A DNA stretch of 64,000 nucleotides from Helicobacter pylori_CU. Lineage in GTDB: Bacteria > Campylobacterota > Campylobacteria > Campylobacterales > Helicobacteraceae. The first letter of the stretch is position 1; each line of letters begins with the position of its first letter. Made by a program: the position numbers and the translations under genes. Below are positions 1 to 7,379 of this stretch, piece after piece. A model generated the notes under the pieces. The model saw only the letters and a list, made by a program, of their open reading frames with translations, had not been told where the DNA came from and searched no databases. Where the stretch lies: positions 620,001 to 684,000 of the forward strand of contig NC_017733.1 in the NCBI RefSeq assembly GCF_000259235.1. The letters are read 5' to 3'.

Positions 1-281
1 CCGCCACCTCTAAAGCGCTCATCCCAAGCGTGATCACAGCCTTAGGCATTAGCGCTAACCACACGGAGCATTTGTATATTATCGTGGCTTCGTTTGCGAG
101 CGTTTCGGCGTTGTTTGTGTTACCCACTTACCCCACTTTACTAGGAGCGATCGCTATGGATAACACCGGCACCACTAAAATGGGCCGTTATGTGTTTGAT
201 CATGTGTTTTTGATCCCTGGGGTTTTAGTCGTGTCTTTGAGCGTAGCGTTAGGGTTTGTTGTCGCACCGTTGGTTTTGTAG
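1..281 (+). CDS. dcuA: Anaerobic C4-dicarboxylate transporter DcuA, C-terminal part
   Basis: Only the last ~92 codons are present; the gene enters from the left edge in the frame whose codons begin at base 3. The visible part is hydrophobic, with at least two membrane segments, and contains a short LPTYPTLLGAIAMD stretch with the look of a DcuA/DcuB tail. Dcu proteins exchange fumarate, malate, aspartate and succinate across the inner membrane, feeding fumarate respiration. In H. pylori the upstream neighbour is normally ansB (asparaginase), which would lie outside the window. The gene converges on the hopQ-like gene, with a 74-base gap between the two stop codons. Confidence 0.85.
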   Translation, partial: ATSKALIPSVITALGISANHTEHLYIIVASFASVSALFVLPTYPTLLGAIAMDNTGTTKMGRYVFDHVFLIPGVLVVSLSVALGFVVAPLVL

Positions 282-306
282 CTTTTATCATCAACGATAA
301 AAAGCT
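280..306 (+). terminator. Weak hairpin after dcuA
   Basis: AGCTTTTATC pairs with GATAAAAAGCT around a 6-base loop, with one bulged A, starting inside the dcuA stop codon. The downstream tract is only moderately T-rich (a T5 run about 13 bases later), so this is a possible rather than a certain intrinsic terminator. Confidence 0.4.
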
Positions 307-355
307 TGATGTTGCGATTTTTCTAAACCCCCTTAAAAAAGAGAGCTTGAATCAC

Positions 356-2281
356 TCAGTAAGCAAACACATAATTGAGATACACGCTATAAAGCCTTCT
401 ATATTCTAGTTTAGTGTCTAGAAAAGAATAGTAATTCGTGTTAATGGTAGGGATTTTCACGCCCAATTCCATGCCATGTTGAGCCGCATGATGGCTATCT
501 TTTTTCTTAGGCCTAGCGAGATTGGTCCTCAAGCCCAAATTGAATAAAAATTGGAAGTTAGCCGTATTCACTTTAGCGCTATAGACATTGCTGATGGTTT
601 TTAAATTCACAAATTGAGAATTAAGCCATGAAGTCCCTGCTAAGGCGATTCCTCCAAAAAGCCCAAAAGAAATCTGGTTATTCTTGCCTAAAAAGTTGGT
701 GTTTTTATCATTGATGAAATTAAACAATAAATCGCTACCCACCCCATAAGTCCACACATCAGAAGCCGAGTTAAAGAAATTGGATTTGATATAGGCGTGG
801 TTGTAATCAAAGAAACCATAATACCTTAACCCCCATCTTTTCTTTTCTCCAAAAAATTGCTTATAACCCACTTGCACCCCAAGGCCGTTCATCGCCCCGT
901 TATTCGTGGTTGAAGAAGCGATCATGCCCATATTCCTAAAAGGGTTGTTGCCAAGTTCTTGAATAAGGGTGTTGGCTAGGTTTTGCGCTTGATTGATTTG
1001 AGGCGTTTGGTTGTTAAAATCAGCGGCGCTTGTTTTTAATAAATTCAGAGTTTCTTCCACGCCAGCACACCCGTTCCCCCAATTGTTCTTTTGATTTTGC
1101 ATTGTCATATTCGCGCTGCTTATAGCGCTCGCATCGCATTTCCCTATGTAGTCTTTAAGATAGCCTGAAGAAAGTTTGTTAAAATCGCTCTCCACTTGAT
1201 TGGCTAGTTTTAAAATTTCTGCTTGAGATTGCGCGTTTTTAAGCATTTTTTGAGCTAAAGCCGTAAGACTGCTAGGGGTGTTAAGGTTGAGATTTTGGGG
1301 TTGTGTGATATTTTTTGGTTGGTTGGCGCTGAGTTGTTGGGTTCTTTTAACGATTTCTTGCGCATTATTAATCATGTCTGAAGCGGCACTAAACTCCGCA
1401 CCAAAAGTCGTGCATGAATTTTTGCTGCCACCGGCTGTTTGCCATGAAGGGGCGTTTGTAGTAGCTCCGCCACTACTTCCACTACTAGATTTCGCTATCA
1501 ACATGGGGCAATAATCTTTAAGGGTATTGACAATCGTTTGCGCTTGAGTCAAAAGATTTTGCGCATCATTAGTCGTATCAATAACAGAAGTTGTCGTTTT
1601 AGTTTGATTATCTTGTTGATGCTTTGATGTGGTTACATGCGCTTTTAATTTTTCCCCTTTGCTATTTAAAGGAGCAAGCCCAGCTTGTTTTAAAGCTTTT
1701 GAAAGAATCTGATAAGCTTCATGGATTTTTTCATATTGCTCAATAGATAGAGAAACATTTTTGTCTGCTTTTAATGTATTTGTACCATTAGAACTATGAG
1801 TGCCATTACTATTTGTGCTCCCACCGCAATTGATTGTAGTGCCGTTGCCATTCTCATCGGTGTAGTGGAAATCTTTTTGATTGTTTTCGCCTGGACTTTT
1901 GGTATAGCCTCCGCATATGACCGCATAACCCATGCTATTCCATAGCCCTAACACCGATCTCAACGCTAAAAGCGTGGCTTGATAGGCAGGGGAATTGGTT
2001 GTCCCACCGGCTAAAGTTTTTGCGCGTTCGTTCAAATTATTAACCGCTTGGTTGATCGCTTGCGCGCTTGTCTTTGAGTTTGTGCCACTATCGTTGGTTA
2101 AAAGCCGGCTTAATTGTTCATAAGTGTCTGAAAGTTTTTGCACCTTGTCGGCGTTTTTCACTTTTTGAACCGCTTCACCGATTTGATAACCCACGCTTAA
2201 AAAAACGCCGTTGTCTTCAGCATGGAGCAATGATGACGCAAGAGTTAGAGAAAGCAGAATTGTTTTTTTCGTTTTTTTTAT
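356..2281 (-). CDS. hopQ: HopQ-type (type I) adhesin at the dcuA-adjacent locus, with ATA in place of the start ATG
   Basis: Outer membrane adhesin of the Hop family. HopQ binds host CEACAMs and assists CagA delivery. The mature protein starts EDNGVFLSVGYQIG and ends in a C-terminal beta-barrel finishing YVFAY. Cysteine pairs bound three loops, as in HopQ (first pair in VICGGYTK and TINCGG). The text matches my memory of HopQ type I far better than SabA/SabB. Read from base 2281 the chain is 641 residues, the HopQ length, with a normal signal peptide (KKTKKTILLSLTLASSLLHA). However, the first codon is ATA: AAGGA sits 7 bases upstream, exactly where an ATG should follow. The first in-frame conventional start is TTG at 2230, which removes the signal peptide and has no ribosome-binding site. 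No CT repeat is present in the signal sequence. The DNA position, between dcuA and the DUF1104 genes, is that of a sabA/sabB locus, so this looks like a gene-converted or duplicated hopQ. Expression is doubtful. Confidence 0.88.
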   Translation of the reverse strand: MKKTKKTILLSLTLASSLLHAEDNGVFLSVGYQIGEAVQKVKNADKVQKLSDTYEQLSRLLTNDSGTNSKTSAQAINQAVNNLNERAKTLAGGTTNSPAYQATLLALRSVLGLWNSMGYAVICGGYTKSPGENNQKDFHYTDENGNGTTINCGGSTNSNGTHSSNGTNTLKADKNVSLSIEQYEKIHEAYQILSKALKQAGLAPLNSKGEKLKAHVTTSKHQQDNQTKTTTSVIDTTNDAQNLLTQAQTIVNTLKDYCPMLIAKSSSGSSGGATTNAPSWQTAGGSKNSCTTFGAEFSAASDMINNAQEIVKRTQQLSANQPKNITQPQNLNLNTPSSLTALAQKMLKNAQSQAEILKLANQVESDFNKLSSGYLKDYIGKCDASAISSANMTMQNQKNNWGNGCAGVEETLNLLKTSAADFNNQTPQINQAQNLANTLIQELGNNPFRNMGMIASSTTNNGAMNGLGVQVGYKQFFGEKKRWGLRYYGFFDYNHAYIKSNFFNSASDVWTYGVGSDLLFNFINDKNTNFLGKNNQISFGLFGGIALAGTSWLNSQFVNLKTISNVYSAKVNTANFQFLFNLGLRTNLARPKKKDSHHAAQHGMELGVKIPTINTNYYSFLDTKLEYRRLYSVYLNYVFAY

Positions 2282-2353
2282 AAGATGTTCCTTAAAGTAA
2301 TGTTTTTATTGTAAAAAATGTATCAAAATGAGAATTTATTTACAATGCGTTTA

Positions 2354-2362
2354 ATTTTATCA
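2354..2362 (-). promoter_or_regulatory. Extended -10 promoter of the hopQ-like gene
   Basis: On the minus strand TGATAAAAT reads as an extended -10 (TG-N-TAAAAT), about 73 bases upstream of the ATA start. A 17-base spacer places the -35 at the proximal edge of the T17 tract, so tract length would shift the -35 and upstream contacts. A length-variable poly-T at this position is known for the sabA promoter. Confidence 0.6.
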
Positions 2363-2380
2363 CAAATTTATTGGATTTCC

Positions 2381-2397
2381 AAAAAAAAAAAAAAAAA
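2381..2397 (-). repeat. Homopolymeric T17 tract (A17 on the plus strand)
   Basis: Seventeen consecutive A on the plus strand. It is the longest mononucleotide run noticed in the window and lies immediately upstream of the -10 of the adhesin gene. Such tracts slip during replication and tune promoter strength in H. pylori adhesin genes. Confidence 0.85.
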
Positions 2398-2604
2398 GGA
2401 TTTTGGGGTATTTTAACTTATTTATCTTTGAAGTGTTGAATTTTGTAATAATGAAACCATCTTTTGAATTTTATAAGCAATATTTAATGAGAATAGAATT
2501 TTGATAACGCTTAACAGAACGCATTTATCCCAAACGCTCAAAGCGTTTAGGATTCTGCTTAAAGAATTTGAAGCTTTGATAGAGAAAGGGGTGTGGTTTA
2601 AGCT

Positions 2605-3066
2605 TTATTTTTCATTTTCGCCATGATCATTGTGATCGTGGTCTTTTTTGCCTTGTTCTTTGTCATGCCCTTTGCCATGTTTATCATGACCACCGTGTTT
2701 ATGGTGTTTGTGCATTTTCCCATGCTTGCATGATCTCAACCCAAAATCATCATCCATGTCTTCCATGTTGCCTTTTTTAAGCGCTTCTTTAATGGCTTTT
2801 TGGCGGGCTTCAAAATCCGCCACGGTCATTTTGTCTGTGTTTTTAGTCGCATATTCATGCAATTGTTTATGGAACGCCTTTCTCTTGTCTTCAGGCATCT
2901 TTTCCATGCGCTTTTTCAACTCTTTTGTGTAATCCACAATATCCTGCGGAGCGACAACGCCAGCCATTTTAGCCAAATCTTCATCGCTTGTTTTGCTGAA
3001 ATCTTTGGCGTTCAAAGCTACAAATAACAACGCACTAACAGAAAGTATTTTCAACGCTTTTTTCAT
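2605..3066 (-). CDS. Secreted DUF1104 protein with histidine-rich tail
   Basis: 153 residues. A signal peptide (about residues 1-20, ending LNAKDF) is followed by a helical DUF1104 region rich in Lys/Glu (about 21-105) and a tail from about residue 112 that is extremely rich in His, Lys, Gly and Asp, with HKHHKHGGHDKHGKGHDK at its core. DUF1104 is largely confined to Helicobacter and has no established enzyme activity; from memory this locus was once reported as a sialic acid-binding protein. The tail resembles nickel- or zinc-binding tails such as those of Hpn, so metal binding in the periplasm is an inference. It is encoded 28 bases downstream of a second DUF1104 gene on the same strand, so the two are probably cotranscribed. 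Confidence 0.8.
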   Translation of the reverse strand: MKKALKILSVSALLFVALNAKDFSKTSDEDLAKMAGVVAPQDIVDYTKELKKRMEKMPEDKRKAFHKQLHEYATKNTDKMTVADFEARQKAIKEALKKGNMEDMDDDFGLRSCKHGKMHKHHKHGGHDKHGKGHDKEQGKKDHDHNDHGENEK

Positions 3067-3094
3067 GTTTTATCCTTTTAAATTAAATTTTATC

Positions 3095-3517
3095 TCACTT
3101 AGGAGAGCAATGTTCGTCTTTTTTCTTAACAGCCCTACACCAAACTTTTCTCGTATCGCCGCTGCAAACGCTCACATTAAGCCCTTTTGCCTTAATTTCT
3201 TCAGCACTTAGACCTTTAGTTTTTTCTTCTAATTCTTTACGCACTTCTTCACGCATTTTTTTGAAATCCTCTTCACTCATTTTGGAAAGATTCTTCCTAG
3301 CGATCCGGCTGAAATTCGCACGGAATTTCTTAGCGTCTTCAGCTTTTAAAGCTTTAAGGCGTTTAGACACTTCCATGCGATAATCAATCGCCTCATTAGA
3401 AGGCAGAGTGCCTGCTAATTCTAAAAGCTCCTTATCTTTGAGTTGCGAAAAATCCCTAGCGCCTAAAACCTGTAATCCAAGCAAAGCTAATAGGCAAAAA
3501 GCCAAACTCCTTCTCAT
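3095..3517 (-). CDS. Secreted DUF1104 protein
   Basis: 140 residues from the ATG at 3517, chosen because the peptide then begins with a clean signal sequence (MRRSLAFCLLALLGLQVLGA); the longer frame reaching 3580 adds a polar, Cys-containing stretch that would bury it. The mature part is helical and charged (RDFSQLKDKELLELAG and so on), aligns by eye with its downstream paralogue, and ends with three cysteines (CSGDTRKVWC and C near the end) that could form a disulphide. It lacks the His-rich tail. Function unknown; probably periplasmic. The helix pattern is loosely like Spy/CpxP chaperones, but I see no LTxxQ motif to support that. Confidence 0.75.
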   Translation of the reverse strand: MRRSLAFCLLALLGLQVLGARDFSQLKDKELLELAGTLPSNEAIDYRMEVSKRLKALKAEDAKKFRANFSRIARKNLSKMSEEDFKKMREEVRKELEEKTKGLSAEEIKAKGLNVSVCSGDTRKVWCRAVKKKDEHCSPK

Positions 3518-3741
3518 TCCCAATCCCTTGTTGTCTAAATTTTTGCCGCATGACGACAGCAAATTTCGGCATTCTACCATGTTAATTTTAACTTATTCTC
3601 AAACGCCACTAAGATTCGGTAAAAATGGGGTTTTTAAATTTCGCGCAAGCCATCGTGCATCATCATTTAATTTTTATTTATAAAGGTCGTTTTAAACCCT
3701 AAAATTTTAAAATATCGTTTTTGAATTTTTGATGGTAGCGT

Positions 3742-3747
3742 TATGAT
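3742..3747 (+). promoter_or_regulatory. -10 element before the LysE-family gene
   Basis: TATGAT lies 34 bases upstream of the start codon at 3782, within an AT-rich region. No clear -35 is visible, which is usual for H. pylori sigma80 promoters. Confidence 0.4.
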
Positions 3748-3781
3748 TTTAGCTTATTTTGAGTGAAAGGATTTAAGCAAG

Positions 3782-4414
3782 ATGTTTGTGGTTTTTATAG
3801 AAGGTTTTGGTTTAGCGATTTCTTTGTGCGCGGCTGTGGGAGCGCAATCCTTGTTCATTGTAGAGCGAGGCATGGCTAGGAACTATGTGTTTTTGATTTG
3901 CGCTTTGTGTTTTATGTGCGATATTGTCTTAATGAGCATGGGCGTGTTTGGCGTGGGGGCTTATTTCGCTAAAAACCTTTATTTGAGCTTGTTTTTGAAT
4001 TTATTTGGGGCAGTTTTTACCGGATTTTACGCTTTTTTGGCTTTAAAAACCCTTTTTCAAACCTTTAAAAAGAAGCAAGTCCAAACCCCCAAAAAATTAT
4101 CCTTAAAAAAGACCTTATTATTCACTTTAGGCGTTACCTTACTCAACCCTCAAGTGTATTTGGAAATGGTGTTTTTAATTGGCGCGAGCGCTTTATCTTT
4201 TAACTTAGCTCAAAAATTTGTCTTTTTAGCCGGCACTTTATCGGCTGCCCTTTCTTGGCTTTTATTGTTATGCACCCTATCCTTACGCTATGGCTCTAAA
4301 CTTTTGAACAACCAAAAAATCTTTATGGGCGTGAATCTCTTTGTAACCGCTATCATGGGAACGCTCAGCGTTACTTTATTCAGGGATTTTTTAGCGCTAT
4401 TGAGTAAAACCTAA
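3782..4414 (+). CDS. LysE/ArgO-family amino acid exporter
   Basis: 210 residues, polytopic, with about six hydrophobic segments. The N-terminus (FVVFIEGFGLAISLCAAVGAQ) and the NPQVYLEMVFL stretch are typical of the LysE/ArgO family, which exports basic amino acids across the inner membrane by proton exchange. A ribosome-binding site (AAAGGA) lies about 10 bases before the ATG. It stands 66 bases upstream of dnaX, which has its own -10, so it is probably a separate unit. Substrate unproven. Confidence 0.8.
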   Translation: MFVVFIEGFGLAISLCAAVGAQSLFIVERGMARNYVFLICALCFMCDIVLMSMGVFGVGAYFAKNLYLSLFLNLFGAVFTGFYAFLALKTLFQTFKKKQVQTPKKLSLKKTLLFTLGVTLLNPQVYLEMVFLIGASALSFNLAQKFVFLAGTLSAALSWLLLLCTLSLRYGSKLLNNQKIFMGVNLFVTAIMGTLSVTLFRDFLALLSKT

Positions 4415-4443
4415 AAAGGGGCTAGTTTTAAGTCATTTTGCAT

Positions 4444-4449
4444 TACAAT
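4444..4449 (+). promoter_or_regulatory. -10 element of the dnaX operon
   Basis: TACAAT lies 31 bases upstream of the dnaX ATG and is preceded by TTGCAT. It is the likely start of the dnaX-tsaE-lptB-rpoN transcript. Confidence 0.5.
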
Positions 4450-4480
4450 ACTCCTAAATGAGTTTTAAGGATTAGGATCA

Positions 4481-6244
4481 ATGCAAGTTTTAGCGTTAAA
4501 ATACCGCCCCAAACATTTTAGCGAGCTAGTCGGTCAAGAGAGCGTGGCTAAAACGCTTTCTTTAGCCCTAGACAACCAGCGTTTGGCTAACGCTTATTTA
4601 TTCAGCGGGTTAAGGGGTTCAGGGAAAACCAGTTCTTCTAGGATTTTTGCTAGGGCTTTAATGTGTGAAGAAGGGCCAAAAGCCGTGCCTTGCGATACTT
4701 GCATTCAATGCCAGAGCGCTTTAAACAACCACCATATAGATATTATAGAAATGGATGGGGCGTCTAATAGGGGGATTGATGATGTCCGTAATCTCATAGA
4801 GCAAACGCGCTACAAACCAAGCTTTGGGCGCTATAAAATCTTTATCATTGATGAAGTGCATATGTTCACCACTGAAGCGTTTAACGCGCTTTTAAAGACC
4901 TTAGAAGAGCCTCCTAGCCATGTGAAATTCCTTTTAGCGACAACGGACGCTTTGAAATTGCCCGCTACCATACTCAGCCGCACCCAGCATTTCAGGTTTA
5001 AAAAAATCCCTGAAAATTCCGTTATTTCTCATTTAAAAACCATTTTAGAAAAAGAACAAGTGAGTTATGAAAGTAGCGCGTTAGAAAAACTGGCTCACAG
5101 CGGGCAAGGGAGTTTGAGGGACACGATCACTCTTTTAGAGCAAGCCATCAATTATTGCGATAACGCTATCACAGAAAGCAAGGTGGCTGAAATGTTAGGA
5201 GCGATTGACCGGAGCGTTTTAGAAGATTTTTTCCAAAGCCTAATCAACCAAGATGAAGCGCGATTACAAGAGCGTTATGCCATTTTAGAAAATTATGAAA
5301 CCGAGGGCGTTTTAGAAGAAATGATGCTTTTTTTGAAAGCGAAATTGTTAAGCCCTGATTCTTATTCCATCCTTTTAATAGAGCGCTTTTTTAAAATCAT
5401 TATGAGCAGTTTGAGCCTTTTAAAAGAAGGGGCAAATGCCAGTTTTGTGCTGTTGTTATTGAAAATGAAATTCAAAGAAGCTTTAAAACTCAAAGCCCTA
5501 GACGATGCGATTGTAGAATTAGAGCAAACCCCTTTCAATCAAAGCCCTAGCATAAGCTATAACGCCCCTAAACAAGAATCTAAAGGCACAGAAAAAATAG
5601 AACAAGCAGAAAGGATAGAGGGAACAGAAAAAAGAGAAAAACTAGAAAAAAGAGAGAACGCAGAAACCCCACAAACTCCCATGCTTTCAGCTAAAGATCG
5701 CATTTTCCACAACCTTTTCAAGCAAGTTCAAACATTGGTTTATGAGCGCAACTACGAATTAGGGGCGGTGTTTGAAAAAAATATCTGTTTCATTGATTTT
5801 GACAGCCAGACTAAAACCTTGACTTGGGAGTCTTTAGCCGCTGATAAGGATAAAGAGCTTTTAAGAGAGCGATTTAAAATCGTGAAAAGTATCGTTGATG
5901 GGGTTTTTGGTAAGGGCGAAAGTATCAAAATCGCTTTAAAAAATCATTTGGAAAATAAAAGTGCTAGAGAAGAAACTAAAGAGGTTAAGGATTTTAAAAT
6001 TTCTTCTTTAAGGGAAAAAATCTTACCCAAACCAACCACCGAAACGACGGCTGAAATGAAAGAAAAAGAGGTTCAAAAAAACGAGATTAAAGAAAAAGAG
6101 ATTAAAGAAAACGAGATTAAAGAGACTAAAGAAACCCAACCAAAAGAAGCCCCTACAACGTTGCAAGAATTTATGGCTAACCATTCTAATCTCATTGAAG
6201 AGATTAAGAGTGAGTTTGAAATCAAAAGCGTGGAATTGTTATGA
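4481..6244 (+). CDS. dnaX: DNA polymerase III subunit tau/gamma
   Basis: 587 residues; the clamp-loader ATPase that loads the sliding clamp and joins polymerases at the fork. Walker A is GLRGSGKT (residues 43-50), a four-cysteine zinc module follows (CEEGPKAVPCDTCIQC), then the DEVH Walker B-type box (FIIDEVHMFT) and the SRTQ sensor (LSRTQHF). The C-terminal part is low in complexity: two blocks rich in Lys/Glu, one of EKREKLEKREN type and one built of repeated NEIKEKE-like units, joined by a folded segment. I see no convincing slippery site with downstream pairing, so a separate gamma product is not supported. The stop codon overlaps the tsaE start as ATGA (6241-6244). Confidence 0.95.
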   Translation: MQVLALKYRPKHFSELVGQESVAKTLSLALDNQRLANAYLFSGLRGSGKTSSSRIFARALMCEEGPKAVPCDTCIQCQSALNNHHIDIIEMDGASNRGIDDVRNLIEQTRYKPSFGRYKIFIIDEVHMFTTEAFNALLKTLEEPPSHVKFLLATTDALKLPATILSRTQHFRFKKIPENSVISHLKTILEKEQVSYESSALEKLAHSGQGSLRDTITLLEQAINYCDNAITESKVAEMLGAIDRSVLEDFFQSLINQDEARLQERYAILENYETEGVLEEMMLFLKAKLLSPDSYSILLIERFFKIIMSSLSLLKEGANASFVLLLLKMKFKEALKLKALDDAIVELEQTPFNQSPSISYNAPKQESKGTEKIEQAERIEGTEKREKLEKRENAETPQTPMLSAKDRIFHNLFKQVQTLVYERNYELGAVFEKNICFIDFDSQTKTLTWESLAADKDKELLRERFKIVKSIVDGVFGKGESIKIALKNHLENKSAREETKEVKDFKISSLREKILPKPTTETTAEMKEKEVQKNEIKEKEIKENEIKETKETQPKEAPTTLQEFMANHSNLIEEIKSEFEIKSVELL

Positions 6245-6642
6245 GAGCGAATTTAGACGAGTTAGATAAAGTGGCGGCTGCAATTTTAAAAGATGATTTT
6301 AAGGGGGTGGTGCTTTTAAAAGGCGTTGTGGGGAGCGGTAAAACGACTTTAGTTCAGGCGTGCTTGAAACACTTGGGTTTAGACATTCAAGCGACTTCGC
6401 CAACCTTTAGCTTGATGCATGCTTATAGCGAGAGCGTGTTCCATTATGATTTTTACATGCGCGATTTAAAGGCTTGCTTGGAGCTTGGCATGTTGGAGTG
6501 CTTGTTAGAAAAGGGGATTCATTTTGTGGAATGGGGCGATGAAAAATTAGAAAAAATTTTAAAAAAATACGATTTAGCTATTAAGGTTGTGGAAATTAAA
6601 ACCGAATCAACTAGCCGTTTTTATACAATAAAGATCGCTTAA
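6241..6642 (+). CDS. tsaE: tRNA threonylcarbamoyladenosine biosynthesis ATPase TsaE
   Basis: 133 residues. P-loop GVVGSGKTT is followed by the TsaE signatures SPTFSLMHAY, HYDFYM and VEWGD. TsaE works with TsaB and TsaD to transfer the threonylcarbamoyl group to A37 of ANN-decoding tRNAs; it hydrolyses ATP to reset the complex. Its start overlaps the dnaX stop by four bases and lptB starts 12 bases after it, so it is translated as part of this operon. Confidence 0.92.
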   Translation: MRANLDELDKVAAAILKDDFKGVVLLKGVVGSGKTTLVQACLKHLGLDIQATSPTFSLMHAYSESVFHYDFYMRDLKACLELGMLECLLEKGIHFVEWGDEKLEKILKKYDLAIKVVEIKTESTSRFYTIKIA

Positions 6643-6654
6643 AGGGCCGCTTGA

Positions 6655-7377
6655 ATGGATATTTTAAAAGCAGAGCATTTAAACAAACAGATTAAAAAAA
6701 CCAAAATTGTTTCAGATGTTTCTTTAGAAGTGAAAAGCGGCGAAGTGGTGGGGCTTTTAGGGCCTAATGGGGCGGGTAAAACCACCACCTTTTACATGAT
6801 ATGCGGGCTTTTAGAGCCTAGTGGGGGGAGCGTTTATTTAAACGATGTCAATTTAGCTAAATACCCTTTACACAAGCGTTCTAACTTAGGCATAGGCTAC
6901 TTGCCCCAAGAATCTAGTGTTTTTAAAGAATTGAGCGTGGAAGAGAATCTAGCCCTAGCGGGGGAGAGCACTTTTAAAAACTCTAAAGAGAGCGAAGAAA
7001 AAATGGAAAGCTTGCTAGACGCTTTTAATATCCAAGCCATAAGAGAGCGCAAGGGCATGAGCTTGAGTGGGGGGGAAAGAAGGCGCGTAGAAATCGCTAG
7101 GGCTTTAATGAAAAACCCTAAATTCGTATTATTAGATGAGCCTTTTGCGGGCGTGGATCCGATTGCGGTGATTGACATTCAAAAAATCATTGAAAGCCTG
7201 ATTGGATTAAACATCGGCGTGTTGATTACTGATCACAATGTGCGAGAGACTTTGAGCGTGTGTCATAGGGCGTATGTGATTAAAAGCGGCACGCTTTTAG
7301 CGAGCGGGAACGCTAATGAAATTTATGAAAACGCTTTGGTGCGCAAGTATTATTTAGGGGAAAATTTTAAGGTATAG
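6655..7377 (+). CDS. lptB: LPS transport ABC ATPase LptB
   Basis: 240 residues. All ABC ATPase motifs are in order: Walker A GPNGAGKTTT, Q-loop GYLPQES, signature LSGGERRR, Walker B FVLLDEPFAGVDP and the H-loop TDHN. The length and the GPNGAGKTTTFYMICGL context match LptB, the cytoplasmic motor of the LptB2FG machine that pulls lipopolysaccharide out of the inner membrane. As in many Proteobacteria it sits directly before rpoN, whose ATG follows after two bases. Confidence 0.92.
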   Translation: MDILKAEHLNKQIKKTKIVSDVSLEVKSGEVVGLLGPNGAGKTTTFYMICGLLEPSGGSVYLNDVNLAKYPLHKRSNLGIGYLPQESSVFKELSVEENLALAGESTFKNSKESEEKMESLLDAFNIQAIRERKGMSLSGGERRRVEIARALMKNPKFVLLDEPFAGVDPIAVIDIQKIIESLIGLNIGVLITDHNVRETLSVCHRAYVIKSGTLLASGNANEIYENALVRKYYLGENFKV

Positions 7378-7379
7378 AC

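Larger units (their letters stand above)
2282..2604. other. Intergenic region upstream of the hopQ-like gene
   Basis: No gene seen. It holds the hopQ-like leader and promoter (2282-2359), the A17/T17 tract (2381-2397), and an AT-rich stretch without coding character. At 2532-2548 AAACGCT and AGCGTTT form a perfect 7-bp hairpin with a CAA loop, which could end the DUF1104 transcript on the minus strand, but there is no T tract after it. Confidence 0.6.

Noticed and set aside
1278..1514. Plus-strand reading frame opposite the hopQ-like gene
   Set aside because: Lies entirely within the adhesin gene on the other strand, has no ribosome-binding site and no protein-like pattern.
4994..5010. A run in dnaX considered as a slippery site for gamma synthesis
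   Set aside because: No matching slippery heptamer with a following hairpin and in-shift stop of the expected type was found.
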